Position numbers and translations under genes: made by a program. A stretch of 41,954 bases of DNA from a virus. Below are positions 19,796-27,978 of this stretch, in pieces (within the stretch, counting starts at the first letter, position 1; the number at the start of each line of letters is the position of its first letter). The notes under the pieces are model-generated. The model saw only the letters and a program-made list of their open reading frames with translations. It searched no databases and was not told the DNA's origin. The stretch covers positions 1 through 41,954 of IMG/VR virus record IMGVR_UViG_3300030450_000681; one strand, given 5' to 3'.

Positions 19796-21439
19796 ATGAA
19801 ACTACGAACAGGCAATTGCGCTGCCACATATAAAGCGCTCGAATCAGAACGCAATGCACAAGTCGAGATAGGTGACACTTGCTCAAGCTTGACTCTTACA
19901 TATCTTTCAAGAGATAACGATGGCTTTGGTCAAAGAGATAATTCCATCCAAAGAAACCCTTGGAATGGAGTAGGCCAGAAAGGTGTGCAGACAATTGTTG
20001 CGAAGCTACTTTTGAGCTTGCTACCTCCAACGGAACAGATATTTAGATTGACGATTGATGAAATAAAAATGGCAACGCAACAACAACAACTGTTGCAAGC
20101 AGGCGCACCACCAGAGGAACTAGCGAAACAAAAAACTGAATTTGATTTAGCCTTAGCAAGATTAGAAAGAGTTGTATTGAATGATGTTGAAACTTCTAAT
20201 GACCGACTAGCTATTCAAGAGGCATTAACTCATTTAGTGGTTTATGGAAATGCTCTCATTTATATAGAAGAAGATGGGTTGAAATGTTTTCCGATGAGGA
20301 AATATGTTTTAAAGAGAGATGCTATTGGCAACCCACTTGAATGTGTGATCTGTGAAAAGATTGGTTATCAAGCTTTGCCAGAAGCAGTTAAGCAAATGCT
20401 TGTTGATGAAGATGGTGAAGTTAAAGGATTAATCCCAGGGGAAGATGCTCCTGATTATCAAAAAAATATTGAAGTTTATACACATGTTTATTGGGAAACT
20501 AATAAAGTCCATTGGTATCAAGAAGTTAAAGGGGTAGAGGTAGAAGGACAAAGAGGATCAGCACCATTAGATGAGAGTCCATTTTTGCCATTAAGGATGT
20601 ATCGAATTGATGGTGAAAGTTATTCGCCTTCTTATATAGAAGCTGTATGTCTAGCTGATTTAAGAACAGCAGAAGCATTAAGTCAGGCAATCACAGAAGG
20701 TGCATTGATCGCAGCACAGACTAAACACCTTGTTAAGCCTAGTAGTGTTGTTAATCCTAAGAAGCTGGCAGAGGCGGCGAATGGTGCATACCTAGCTGGT
20801 AATCCTGATGATGTCTTTACGATCAGAACTGAGAAAGGAAATGACATGCAGGTGGCTCTTCAGAGCTTGGCAACAGTAGAAGCAAGGCTTTCAAAAAGTT
20901 TTATGCTTCATTCTCCAAGAGATGCAGAGAGGGTTACTGCGGAAGAGAACAGAATTTTGATCAACGAAATTGAAGCCTCGTTGGGGTCTGTATTTTCAAT
21001 ACTTTCACAAGAACTTGTACGTCCATACATTGCAAGAAAGCTTGTATTACTAACAAGAAGAGGCAAGCTTCCAACTCTACCTAATGACCTTGTTAAGCCA
21101 GTCATATCAGTTGGTTTAAGAGCATTAGGCAGATCAAATGATCTTGAAAAGACTGCAAGATTTATGCAAATACTTCAACAAACAATTGGCCCTGAAGGAA
21201 TAGGTACGTTTGTTGACACTAGCGAATTGATTAGAAGGCTTGCATCATCTATGGGCATGGAGTTAAACGGTCTTATTAAGACTGAAGAACAGATTGCACA
21301 AGAGCAACAACAGGCACAACAACAAGCAATGATGCAACAAGCAATGCAGTCGGGCATGGCTGACCCTCAAAAGTTGGCTAATGCTGCTGCTACGAGTCAA
21401 GAAATGGCTCAACCTCAACCTACTGAAGAACAACAATGA
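19796..21439 (+). CDS. Portal (head-tail connector) protein, T7 gp8-like
   Basis: A 547-residue protein matching the T7 connector in length and order of motifs. The N-terminal region has ESERNAQVEIGDTCSSLTLTY-type sequence, then GQRDNSIQRNPWNGVGQKGV (about 44-63), LLLSLLPPTEQIFRL, and YGNALIYIEEDG (about 143-154), typical of podovirus connectors. The C-terminus is a Gln/Ala-rich helical tail (about 505-547). A dodecamer of this protein forms the ring through which DNA is packaged and to which the tail binds. Start follows the previous stop after one base; the end overlaps the scaffold gene by 4 bases. Confidence 0.94.
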   Translation: MKLRTGNCAATYKALESERNAQVEIGDTCSSLTLTYLSRDNDGFGQRDNSIQRNPWNGVGQKGVQTIVAKLLLSLLPPTEQIFRLTIDEIKMATQQQQLLQAGAPPEELAKQKTEFDLALARLERVVLNDVETSNDRLAIQEALTHLVVYGNALIYIEEDGLKCFPMRKYVLKRDAIGNPLECVICEKIGYQALPEAVKQMLVDEDGEVKGLIPGEDAPDYQKNIEVYTHVYWETNKVHWYQEVKGVEVEGQRGSAPLDESPFLPLRMYRIDGESYSPSYIEAVCLADLRTAEALSQAITEGALIAAQTKHLVKPSSVVNPKKLAEAANGAYLAGNPDDVFTIRTEKGNDMQVALQSLATVEARLSKSFMLHSPRDAERVTAEENRILINEIEASLGSVFSILSQELVRPYIARKLVLLTRRGKLPTLPNDLVKPVISVGLRALGRSNDLEKTARFMQILQQTIGPEGIGTFVDTSELIRRLASSMGMELNGLIKTEEQIAQEQQQAQQQAMMQQAMQSGMADPQKLANAAATSQEMAQPQPTEEQQ

Positions 21440-22341
21440 CCACCACACCAGGCCCAGATTTAAAAGAAATGCTCGGCCCAGGGCAAGAAGATTTACTTGA
21501 CGATTTTGTTAAAGAAGTCGAAGAGGAACAAGCTGCTCTTAATCAAACTGAGACACAAGAACAACCTGAAACTGATGAAGAATTAATTGGTGGAAAGTTT
21601 AAATCTCAGGATGATTTATTAAAGGCTTATCAAGAAGCTGAGAGAAAACTAAGTGAAGGCAAGCAGGAAACAGAACAAACTGAAACCCCTGATAATTGGC
21701 CTGAAAAGCCTGAAGATTACACAAGGGAAGTAGGAGTCGAATTCTATGGAGAAGCCGTAACTGATTCGCTAGAAGCAGCAGGTGTTAACCCTGTGGAGAT
21801 GTCTAGTAAGTTTTGGTCAGGACAAAATGTAGATGCAGAAGTCAATGCCCTTGTAGAAAAAGGTGGATTACCTAGGCCAGTCATAGAAAGATTTTTGAAA
21901 GGGGCTAAAGCAGAATCACCACAGCCACAACAGACAACACAAAAAACAGGTGATGCTGATTACTCGAACATTGTTAACACAGTAGGGGGTGCAGAAGATT
22001 ACAAGGCTATGACTGATTGGATGACTAGCAATCTATCCGAATCAGAACTGACATCATTTAATAATGCTGTTGATGCTGGTCAGAGTTACGCACAAAAACT
22101 TCAAACAGTAACAGCAATGAAGGCTAGATATGATCTAAAGAATGGAGGTGGTGAACCTAAATTAATACAAGGTGGTAGTGCTACAGCTACAGATACTTTC
22201 GATTCAAAAGATCAAGCTGTTGCTGCTATAAGTGCAATGGATAAAGCAACAGGCAGAAGAAAATATGACGTAGATCCTAAGTACAGAAAGTGGGTTGAGA
22301 CAACAATGAATAGATCTAATCAATCCATATTTGACAGTTAA
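21436..22341 (+). CDS. Scaffolding (capsid assembly) protein, T7 gp9-like
   Basis: A 301-residue, strongly acidic protein with helical charged stretches: DLLDDFVKEVEEEQAAL near the N-terminus, GGKFKSQDDLLKAYQEAERK (about 52-71), a middle with NWPEKPEDYTREVG, and a C-terminal helix-rich end. The GGKFKS...LLKAYQELE motif is common in podovirus scaffolds. It guides capsid assembly and is then lost. It lies between portal and capsid, coupled to the portal by an ATGA overlap. Confidence 0.88.
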   Translation: MTTTPGPDLKEMLGPGQEDLLDDFVKEVEEEQAALNQTETQEQPETDEELIGGKFKSQDDLLKAYQEAERKLSEGKQETEQTETPDNWPEKPEDYTREVGVEFYGEAVTDSLEAAGVNPVEMSSKFWSGQNVDAEVNALVEKGGLPRPVIERFLKGAKAESPQPQQTTQKTGDADYSNIVNTVGGAEDYKAMTDWMTSNLSESELTSFNNAVDAGQSYAQKLQTVTAMKARYDLKNGGGEPKLIQGGSATATDTFDSKDQAVAAISAMDKATGRRKYDVDPKYRKWVETTMNRSNQSIFDS

Positions 22342-22366
22342 CGCTATTATTTTTATATGAGTTGTT

Positions 22367-22380
22367 CTGCACTTGTGCAG
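22367..22380 (+). promoter_or_regulatory. YTGCA-N4-TGCAG palindrome, site G
   Basis: CTGCACTTGTGCAG is a perfect 5-bp inverted repeat in the gap before the capsid gene, 76 bases upstream of its ATG. In T7 the strongest phage promoter (phi10) lies at this place. Confidence 0.65.
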
Positions 22381-22455
22381 TTGATTAAGCCTCTTGCGGG
22401 AGATAACTTAATTAAACAAACAAAGAAAGACACTCACCTATAAAAAAATAGTCCA

Positions 22456-23463
22456 ATGGCTAATGCCAGTTTAGACCGTTTAGGTCAAATTAAAGGCGCT
22501 AATGCTGTAGACGCTCTCTTTCTCAAACTGGGAATTAGTGAGCTTCTTTCAGCCTTCGAGCGCAATTGTGTATTCAAAGGTAAAGTAAAAGAACGCTCCA
22601 TATCGGGCGGCAAATCAGCAGCCTTCCCCGTAAGTGGTAGAGCTAGTGCGGCTTATCATGTTCCAGGCGCTCCTATATTAGGGGCAACAAATAGCCCTGG
22701 TGATAGAAACGAACAGGTCATTAATTTAGATGGTTTATTAATAGCTGACCAGGTCATCTATGATTTGGACAGATTAATGAATTACTATGAAGACCGTAGT
22801 GATATCACCAATCAGCTAGGTTTAGCCCTTGCTTATGAGTGGGATAAGAGAGCCGCTAGAGTTCTCTATGCAGCAGCTAAGACCACAACAGAGCCATTAG
22901 CTAAAACAATTAACGCTAATCGCACAGGTCATAGCGCAACGCTTTCAGCAGGCTACGCAGCAGCAACTAAGAACGCCAAAGGCGACGAACTAATTGAAAA
23001 GATTAGTTCTATCAAAGTTGAGATGCAAAAGGCTGATGTTCCAACAGAGAACTTAGCTTGCGTTGTTGGCCCTGACGAATACGATTATCTACTTGACTCC
23101 ACTAGAGCAATTAACACTGATTTCAACAGTGGTGGCGGGGAGAATGGATCATTCGCTGGTGGTCGTGTCTTGCGTGTTAAGGGCATAGATGTTCACATGT
23201 CAAACCATGTAACGCAAGCCGCTTATACAAACGGCACTTACGACAAGAACACTGCTTATCAGCAGAACTTGACTAAGAACAAAGCGATCATCTTCCACAA
23301 AGATGCAATTGGTGTATTGACATTGAAGAGTCCATCACTTCAGGTAACTGGTGAAGGTTCATCTTTCAATGTTATGTACCAGTCTTCATTGCTTGTTGCT
23401 CGTATGGCAATTGGTATGAATGTTCTTCGTGCTGAGTGTGCAGGTGTAGTCGAAATCCCATAA
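22456..23463 (+). CDS. Major capsid protein, T7 gp10-like
   Basis: A 335-residue capsid protein, close to T7 gp10A (345). Features of the HK97-fold podovirus capsid family: LFLKLGISELLSAFERNCVFKG near the N-terminus (written in part here), SGGKSAAFPVSGRASAAYHV (about 50-69), PGD with DGLLIADQVIYDLDRLMNYY (about 94-113) and a C-terminal VMYQSSLLVARMAIGMNVLR (about 306-325). No good Shine-Dalgarno sequence precedes the ATG; the upstream gap holds the strong palindrome site G. A terminator-like hairpin follows the gene, as Tphi follows gene 10 in T7. Confidence 0.95.
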   Translation: MANASLDRLGQIKGANAVDALFLKLGISELLSAFERNCVFKGKVKERSISGGKSAAFPVSGRASAAYHVPGAPILGATNSPGDRNEQVINLDGLLIADQVIYDLDRLMNYYEDRSDITNQLGLALAYEWDKRAARVLYAAAKTTTEPLAKTINANRTGHSATLSAGYAAATKNAKGDELIEKISSIKVEMQKADVPTENLACVVGPDEYDYLLDSTRAINTDFNSGGGENGSFAGGRVLRVKGIDVHMSNHVTQAAYTNGTYDKNTAYQQNLTKNKAIIFHKDAIGVLTLKSPSLQVTGEGSSFNVMYQSSLLVARMAIGMNVLRAECAGVVEIP

Positions 23464-23487
23464 TTTATTACTGGGAGGGAGTTAATT

Positions 23488-23519
23488 TCCCCTGATTTTG
23501 TTCAGTCAGGGGACTTTCT
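23488..23519 (+). terminator. Terminator-like hairpin after the capsid gene
   Basis: TCCCCTGA (23488-23495) and TCAGGGGA (23506-23513) form a perfect 8-bp stem with a 10-base loop, followed by CTTTCTT, a weak T-rich run. It would reduce, not fully block, transcription past the capsid gene, as T7 Tphi does. Confidence 0.6.
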
Positions 23520-23530
23520 TACGAATAACC

Positions 23531-23557
23531 GATAAGATAAAGATTGCATGTGTGCAG
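23531..23557 (+). promoter_or_regulatory. YTGCA-N4-TGCAG palindrome with upstream extension, site H
   Basis: GATAAGATAAAG followed by ATTGCATGTGTGCAG is identical at 24 of 27 positions to the sequence before the tail-fibre gene (37287-37313). The palindrome (23544-23557) ends 9 bases before the ATG of the tail tube gene. With its flanks it forms a 10-bp hairpin (AAAGATTGCA/TGCAGTCTTT) and a following T run, so it could also act as a terminator. Confidence 0.65.
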
Positions 23558-23566
23558 TCTTTTTTT

Positions 23567-24226
23567 ATGGGCTTAGATAAACAGTCACAAGCACCAGGCC
23601 GAACCACTCTTTTAGAAGCTGTAAACATTTGTCTACAGAACATTGGTGAGCAACCTGTTAATAGTTTGGAGACACAACAAATCAATGAAGCTGCACAGGC
23701 TGAGACAACTATTCTTGAGTTTTTTAAAGAAGGTCAAACAAGAGGATGGAGTTGGAACACCGAGCTTGCATTTGAGTTTTCCAAAGATACAAATAATCAA
23801 ATAGTTCTTCCTGCCAATATTGCTTCTTTCGCTACTGATGAATATGAGTGGGACGGAAGATTTGTGATGAGAGGGCAAAAGGTATATGACAGAGAGAAAA
23901 GAACATACACAATTCCTGATGATGTATTAACAACACTCAAAGCAGATATTATTTCTTACTTGCCTTGGGATGAATGTCCAGAGATCTATAACCGATGGAC
24001 AACGATTCGATCAGCCAGAGTATTTAGTGATCGAGTATTAGCTGATGATTCGATATTTAAGTACACCGCAATGGATGAGCAAGCAGCCCTAGTTGAACTG
24101 CAAAGAGTAGAACTAGATCAAGCACAAGCCAACGCCTTAACTGGTGGCCCTGGTCTATTGCCTGGTAGGACTTTCTCTCCTGGCTTTGGATTATTAGGCA
24201 GAACAAGGGGGTACGTAGATGGCTAA
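23567..24226 (+). CDS. Tail tubular protein A, T7 gp11-like
   Basis: A 219-residue protein from ATG 23567; the frame is open from 23498, but that region contains the hairpins, so the later ATG is chosen. T7 gp11 is 196 residues. Family features: TTLLEAVNICLQNIGEQPVN (about 13-32), RGWSWNTELAFEF and LPANIASFATDEYEWDGRFV, followed by LPWDECPEIYNRWTTIRSAR (about 135-154), typical of the tail tube A (gatekeeper) family. It forms the ring below the portal. There is no Shine-Dalgarno sequence; the palindrome H lies directly upstream. Confidence 0.92.
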   Translation: MGLDKQSQAPGRTTLLEAVNICLQNIGEQPVNSLETQQINEAAQAETTILEFFKEGQTRGWSWNTELAFEFSKDTNNQIVLPANIASFATDEYEWDGRFVMRGQKVYDREKRTYTIPDDVLTTLKADIISYLPWDECPEIYNRWTTIRSARVFSDRVLADDSIFKYTAMDEQAALVELQRVELDQAQANALTGGPGLLPGRTFSPGFGLLGRTRGYVDG

Positions 24227-26723
24227 TCTCGCCTCTTATACAATCCCGAATTTAATTCAGGGAACATCACTACAACCTGACGCTCAAAGAGATCCCACTC
24301 AGGGAGAAAAACAAGTTAATGGGATGAGTTCTCTTGCCGAGGGACTTAGAAAAAGAGAAGGAACTAAATGTATTAAGAAGGTTTCAACTTCTACATTTGG
24401 CGATGTTTTCTTTCATCAAATCCTGCGTGACTCTGGTGAAAAATATTTAGTAGTTATTGGAAAAACAGCAATAAAAGTTTTTGACTTAGATGGAAATGAA
24501 AAGACAGTTAACGCAGCTACTAATGCTTATAACTATTTAAACTCTGTAGTCAGCGCCAAGACAGATATAAGAGCAGCGACTATTGCCGACTTTACTTTCA
24601 TTAGTAATACAAAGGCTGTTCCTGCAATGACCAGTGATACGGCTCCTTCTACTGCTCGGCCTGCTGCTCACGAATGTTTGATCTGGGTGAAGGCAGCAAA
24701 TTACGGGCAGAAATATGAGGTCAATGTTAACGGAACATTAGCGACTGTTGAGACTGCTGTAGCTCCTGTTGTTGTTAGTGGAAGTACAACAACTGAACAC
24801 AGAATTGATACAGCGACTATTGCTACAAATATCATCTCTGGTTTATCTGGTGTCTCTGGTGTCACCTTTGTCAGGAGTGGAAGTGTTATTCACGCAAAGT
24901 CAGCTAATGCCATAACTGTTTCAGCCAAGTGTGCTAGAGCAAACGCTGATCTAACTGCAATCACTAACTCTGTTCAGGTGTTTACAGAGCTACCAACGAT
25001 TGCACCAGAGGGTTATCAAATAGAAATCGTAGGAGATCCAGGGAATAACTTTGACAATTACCACATTGAATTTGTTCCAAGATCAGGAACATTCGGAGAA
25101 GGATCATGGCAAGAGTGCGTCAGCCCTGGAGAGAAATATAAGATTGATGATTCGACAATGCCTCAAGTTTTGGTGCGTTTAGCTAACGGTCAATTCTATT
25201 TTGGCCCTGCTGATGGAAGTACTCAGAGTGGAACAAAGATTCCAAAATGGGGAGAAAGAACATGTGGTGATTCAACTAGCGCACCTAATCCAAGTTTTAT
25301 TGGCTATCCCATTCAAGATGTATTTATTTATAAGGGAAGATTAGGAATACTAGCTGATGAATATATTGTTTTAAGTAGAGCAAAAGAGTTCTTTAGTTTC
25401 TATCCAGAGACAGTAACTACTGTATTAGATTCTGACCCGATTGATATTCAGGCAAGTAACAATAAAGTGTCAATCCTTAGATATGCCATACCATATCAGG
25501 ATGAATTGATTGTATTTTCTGACCAAATTCAATTTAGATTTAATGCAGCAGAAACAATACTTACACCTAAAAGTGCAGTTATATCTGTACTAACTCAGTA
25601 TGAAATAGACATTCAATGTAGACCTGTTCCCGTAGCTGGCACGATTATCTTCTGTCAAACAAACGGTCAATGGAGTCAGTTTAGAGAGTTTAGTGTCAAG
25701 GGCGCTGGTTCTGCTTTAGTTGCTGATGCGTCTGATTTAACTAGCTATGTCAGTAGCTATATTCCATCTGATGTTTATAAATTAACAACTAACGATACAG
25801 GTAATACTTGGTTCGCTTTGTCTGACAAGTCAGGCTATCAGAAGAGAATTTATGTTTATAAATACTTCTATAGAAACCAAGGGCAGGGAACAGAACGAGC
25901 GCAAAGCAGTTGGTCGTACTGGGAGATGTCAGGAGTGACAAAGATTCTTCAAATCCTTTGCGTTGAGGAAGTTATTTATTTATTAGCGGAATATGGCAAT
26001 GATGTTTGGCTTGAGAAAGTAGCAGTATCAGATCGCCTTAGTGATGTAACACCAAGCCCATATCCGTTCCTATTAGATAGACAGATTTCAACTACAACTG
26101 AAACACCAGCAGCATTAAGAGTTAGTGCAGGAACTTATGACGCAATAACTAAAAAGACTACATGGACACTCAGTTATACAATCACATCCAAGACAGAAGC
26201 ATGGTCAGGATATGCAACAACAAATATTGGAGGTGTGTATTTAGGTTCAGCTACAAGCGGTAATCAAATTGTTGCTGATGGTGATTGGTCTGGTGCGCCT
26301 GTTTATTTTGGTGAGCCTTATGACTTTGTTTATAGATTTACCAAGTTCAAACTTTATAAAGAAATAGGAGGTGGAAAAGCTGCAAGTAATACACAAAGAT
26401 CACAGATAAGACATGCAAAGATTCGATACCACGAAAGCTATTACTTTGAAATACATGTCATGGCTGAACGTAGAGATACAGCAATTTATAAATATGACGA
26501 CACAACATTAAGAGTAAGAAATTCAACTTTAGGAAGCGCTCTTCCTTCTGGAGGATATGGAGAAGATGAAGATAGATACCATGAAGGAGTATTCAGAATC
26601 CCTATAAATTCCAAAGGCGAAAATTGTATTGTCGAGATTCATAATGACACAATTCACCCTTGCAAATTTAGTACATGTGAATGGGTTGGATTATTAACAA
26701 GTCAAGCTAGAGGTGTTCAATGA
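24219..26723 (+). CDS. Tail tubular protein B, T7 gp12-like
   Basis: An 834-residue nozzle protein, close to T7 gp12 (794). Features: NLIQGTSLQPDAQRDPTQGE (about 11-30, the conserved N-terminal GxSQQPxxxRxxxQ-type signature), KREGTKCI, VLRLANGQFYFGP-type segments, and GYPIQDVFIYKGRLGILADE (about 364-383), a highly conserved block of this family. It forms the tail nozzle that contacts the fibres. It overlaps the tube A gene by 8 bases and the next gene by 4. Confidence 0.93.
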   Translation: MANLASYTIPNLIQGTSLQPDAQRDPTQGEKQVNGMSSLAEGLRKREGTKCIKKVSTSTFGDVFFHQILRDSGEKYLVVIGKTAIKVFDLDGNEKTVNAATNAYNYLNSVVSAKTDIRAATIADFTFISNTKAVPAMTSDTAPSTARPAAHECLIWVKAANYGQKYEVNVNGTLATVETAVAPVVVSGSTTTEHRIDTATIATNIISGLSGVSGVTFVRSGSVIHAKSANAITVSAKCARANADLTAITNSVQVFTELPTIAPEGYQIEIVGDPGNNFDNYHIEFVPRSGTFGEGSWQECVSPGEKYKIDDSTMPQVLVRLANGQFYFGPADGSTQSGTKIPKWGERTCGDSTSAPNPSFIGYPIQDVFIYKGRLGILADEYIVLSRAKEFFSFYPETVTTVLDSDPIDIQASNNKVSILRYAIPYQDELIVFSDQIQFRFNAAETILTPKSAVISVLTQYEIDIQCRPVPVAGTIIFCQTNGQWSQFREFSVKGAGSALVADASDLTSYVSSYIPSDVYKLTTNDTGNTWFALSDKSGYQKRIYVYKYFYRNQGQGTERAQSSWSYWEMSGVTKILQILCVEEVIYLLAEYGNDVWLEKVAVSDRLSDVTPSPYPFLLDRQISTTTETPAALRVSAGTYDAITKKTTWTLSYTITSKTEAWSGYATTNIGGVYLGSATSGNQIVADGDWSGAPVYFGEPYDFVYRFTKFKLYKEIGGGKAASNTQRSQIRHAKIRYHESYYFEIHVMAERRDTAIYKYDDTTLRVRNSTLGSALPSGGYGEDEDRYHEGVFRIPINSKGENCIVEIHNDTIHPCKFSTCEWVGLLTSQARGVQ

Positions 26724-27166
26724 AGTGGGCTGTGGCGACTCCTGCAAGAGTGGAGTACATAAGTAATAATGTAAGAAAGCAGGATGAAATCGAAGTGCAT
26801 TATAGTCATGGTGTTACTGGCAAAGAAGCTGTGATTGGAAGTTGGAAGGAAAGTGAAATTTGTCATTGCATAGATGGAGATGATGGTTTGCCTGTAGGAA
26901 TATGTGGTGTAAATGAATCTTTAATTTGGTTATTAGGAACAGATGATTTATTTGCAACTTCTAGTCATCGAAGACAATTCATTCGTGGAGGTCGGAAATG
27001 GGTTGATGGATTAATTGATGATGGCAATGACTTCCTACATAACTGGGCAATGCACTCTAATCAAATAACTATTCGATGGTTAAAGCATTTAGGTTTCACT
27101 GTTGATGTACCAAAGCCAATGGGTGCAAGCGCTCAATTATTTAGCCACTTCTGGAGGAAAGCGTAA
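26720..27166 (+). CDS. Internal virion protein, T7 gp13-like (DUF2833)
   Basis: A 148-residue protein, near the size of T7 gp13 (138). It shows the family pattern: ESLIWLLGTDDLFATSSHRR (about 70-89), FIRGGRKWVDG, and a C-terminal NQITIRWLKHLGFTVDVPKP (about 113-132), which resembles the end of a GNAT acetyltransferase fold, but no catalytic role is established for the family. Needed for assembly of the internal core in T7. ATGA overlap with the tail tube gene, TAATG overlap with the next. Confidence 0.82.
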   Translation: MKWAVATPARVEYISNNVRKQDEIEVHYSHGVTGKEAVIGSWKESEICHCIDGDDGLPVGICGVNESLIWLLGTDDLFATSSHRRQFIRGGRKWVDGLIDDGNDFLHNWAMHSNQITIRWLKHLGFTVDVPKPMGASAQLFSHFWRKA

Positions 27167-27978
27167 TGGATCCAGCAACCATGCTAGGTCTAGGCCAAAT
27201 GGGTCTAGGCGTATTTCAATCAATCGCAGGGTATAAAGCCCAGAAACAGGACTACTTAAACAAGAAAGCTTTTCAAAGTGCTAATAACGAATTTGCTGCT
27301 TGGCAGGCTGGCTTTAATTCAAAGATTAGAGATGCAAATCAACAACATAATTATTGGAAAGAAACGGTTAATCACAACAGTCAGCTTTCCTATGTCAATG
27401 CACTTAGAAATGTTGAGCTAACAAAATCAATCAGACAAGCAGAAGTTGTTGAGCAAACAAGAGCAGCAGCAGGCGCAAGTTATATCAGCGACAGCGAAGC
27501 AATAAGCCAACAGTTTGCAGAAGTATCAATGCAAGATGCTGTTGCAACTAAGCAATATAGATGGAGAGCTTTACAAGCAAGAGCGTCAGTTCAGGCAATG
27601 GGCGCAGAGGGTAATTCAGTTGATCGAATAGTGAATGACTATTCAAGACAACAGGGAGATTATGAAGCGCTACAGCAGATCAATGAAGGGCTTAGAACAA
27701 ATCAATACAACAGAACACAAGCGGCACAAGTTGCTCAATATATAAGTCGTTGGAATAGCCAACAGTTCTATGAAGAGCAGCCTTATATAGATCCAATACC
27801 ACCATTTGCACCATTGCCAACATTGATTACTCCTAGTGGCCCAACCATGACAGGTGGAGGCCCATCAATGGGTGCAGCAATCCTTAATGCTGGCTCTGCT
27901 GTTCTGGGTGGAGTTGGTACTTACTACGACATGCAAAACAAAGCAGCAACTTTAAAAGCCCTAAAAGGTAACAACTAA
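27166..27978 (+). CDS. Internal virion protein B, T7 gp14-like
   Basis: A 270-residue, helix-rich protein. The N-terminus MDPATMLGLGQMGLGVFQSI looks like a hydrophobic membrane-inserting segment, as in T7 gp14 (196 residues), which forms a pore in the outer membrane during ejection. Then follows a long Gln/Ala-rich coiled coil (about 20-200) and a Pro/Gly-rich C-terminal part ending in GTYYDMQNKAATLKALKG. Position between gp13-like and gp15-like genes and size support the call. GGAGG lies before the start. Confidence 0.85.
   Translation: MDPATMLGLGQMGLGVFQSIAGYKAQKQDYLNKKAFQSANNEFAAWQAGFNSKIRDANQQHNYWKETVNHNSQLSYVNALRNVELTKSIRQAEVVEQTRAAAGASYISDSEAISQQFAEVSMQDAVATKQYRWRALQARASVQAMGAEGNSVDRIVNDYSRQQGDYEALQQINEGLRTNQYNRTQAAQVAQYISRWNSQQFYEEQPYIDPIPPFAPLPTLITPSGPTMTGGGPSMGAAILNAGSAVLGGVGTYYDMQNKAATLKALKGNN

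Noticed and set aside
21175-21448. Cys- and Leu-rich minus-strand frames at the end of the portal gene
   Set aside because: They are the complement of the Gln/Ala-rich portal tail (CAA and GCA codons) and have no start signal.
23498-23566. N-terminal extension of the tail tube A gene
   Set aside because: It would translate the hairpin region and has no start signal; the family begins at the later ATG.
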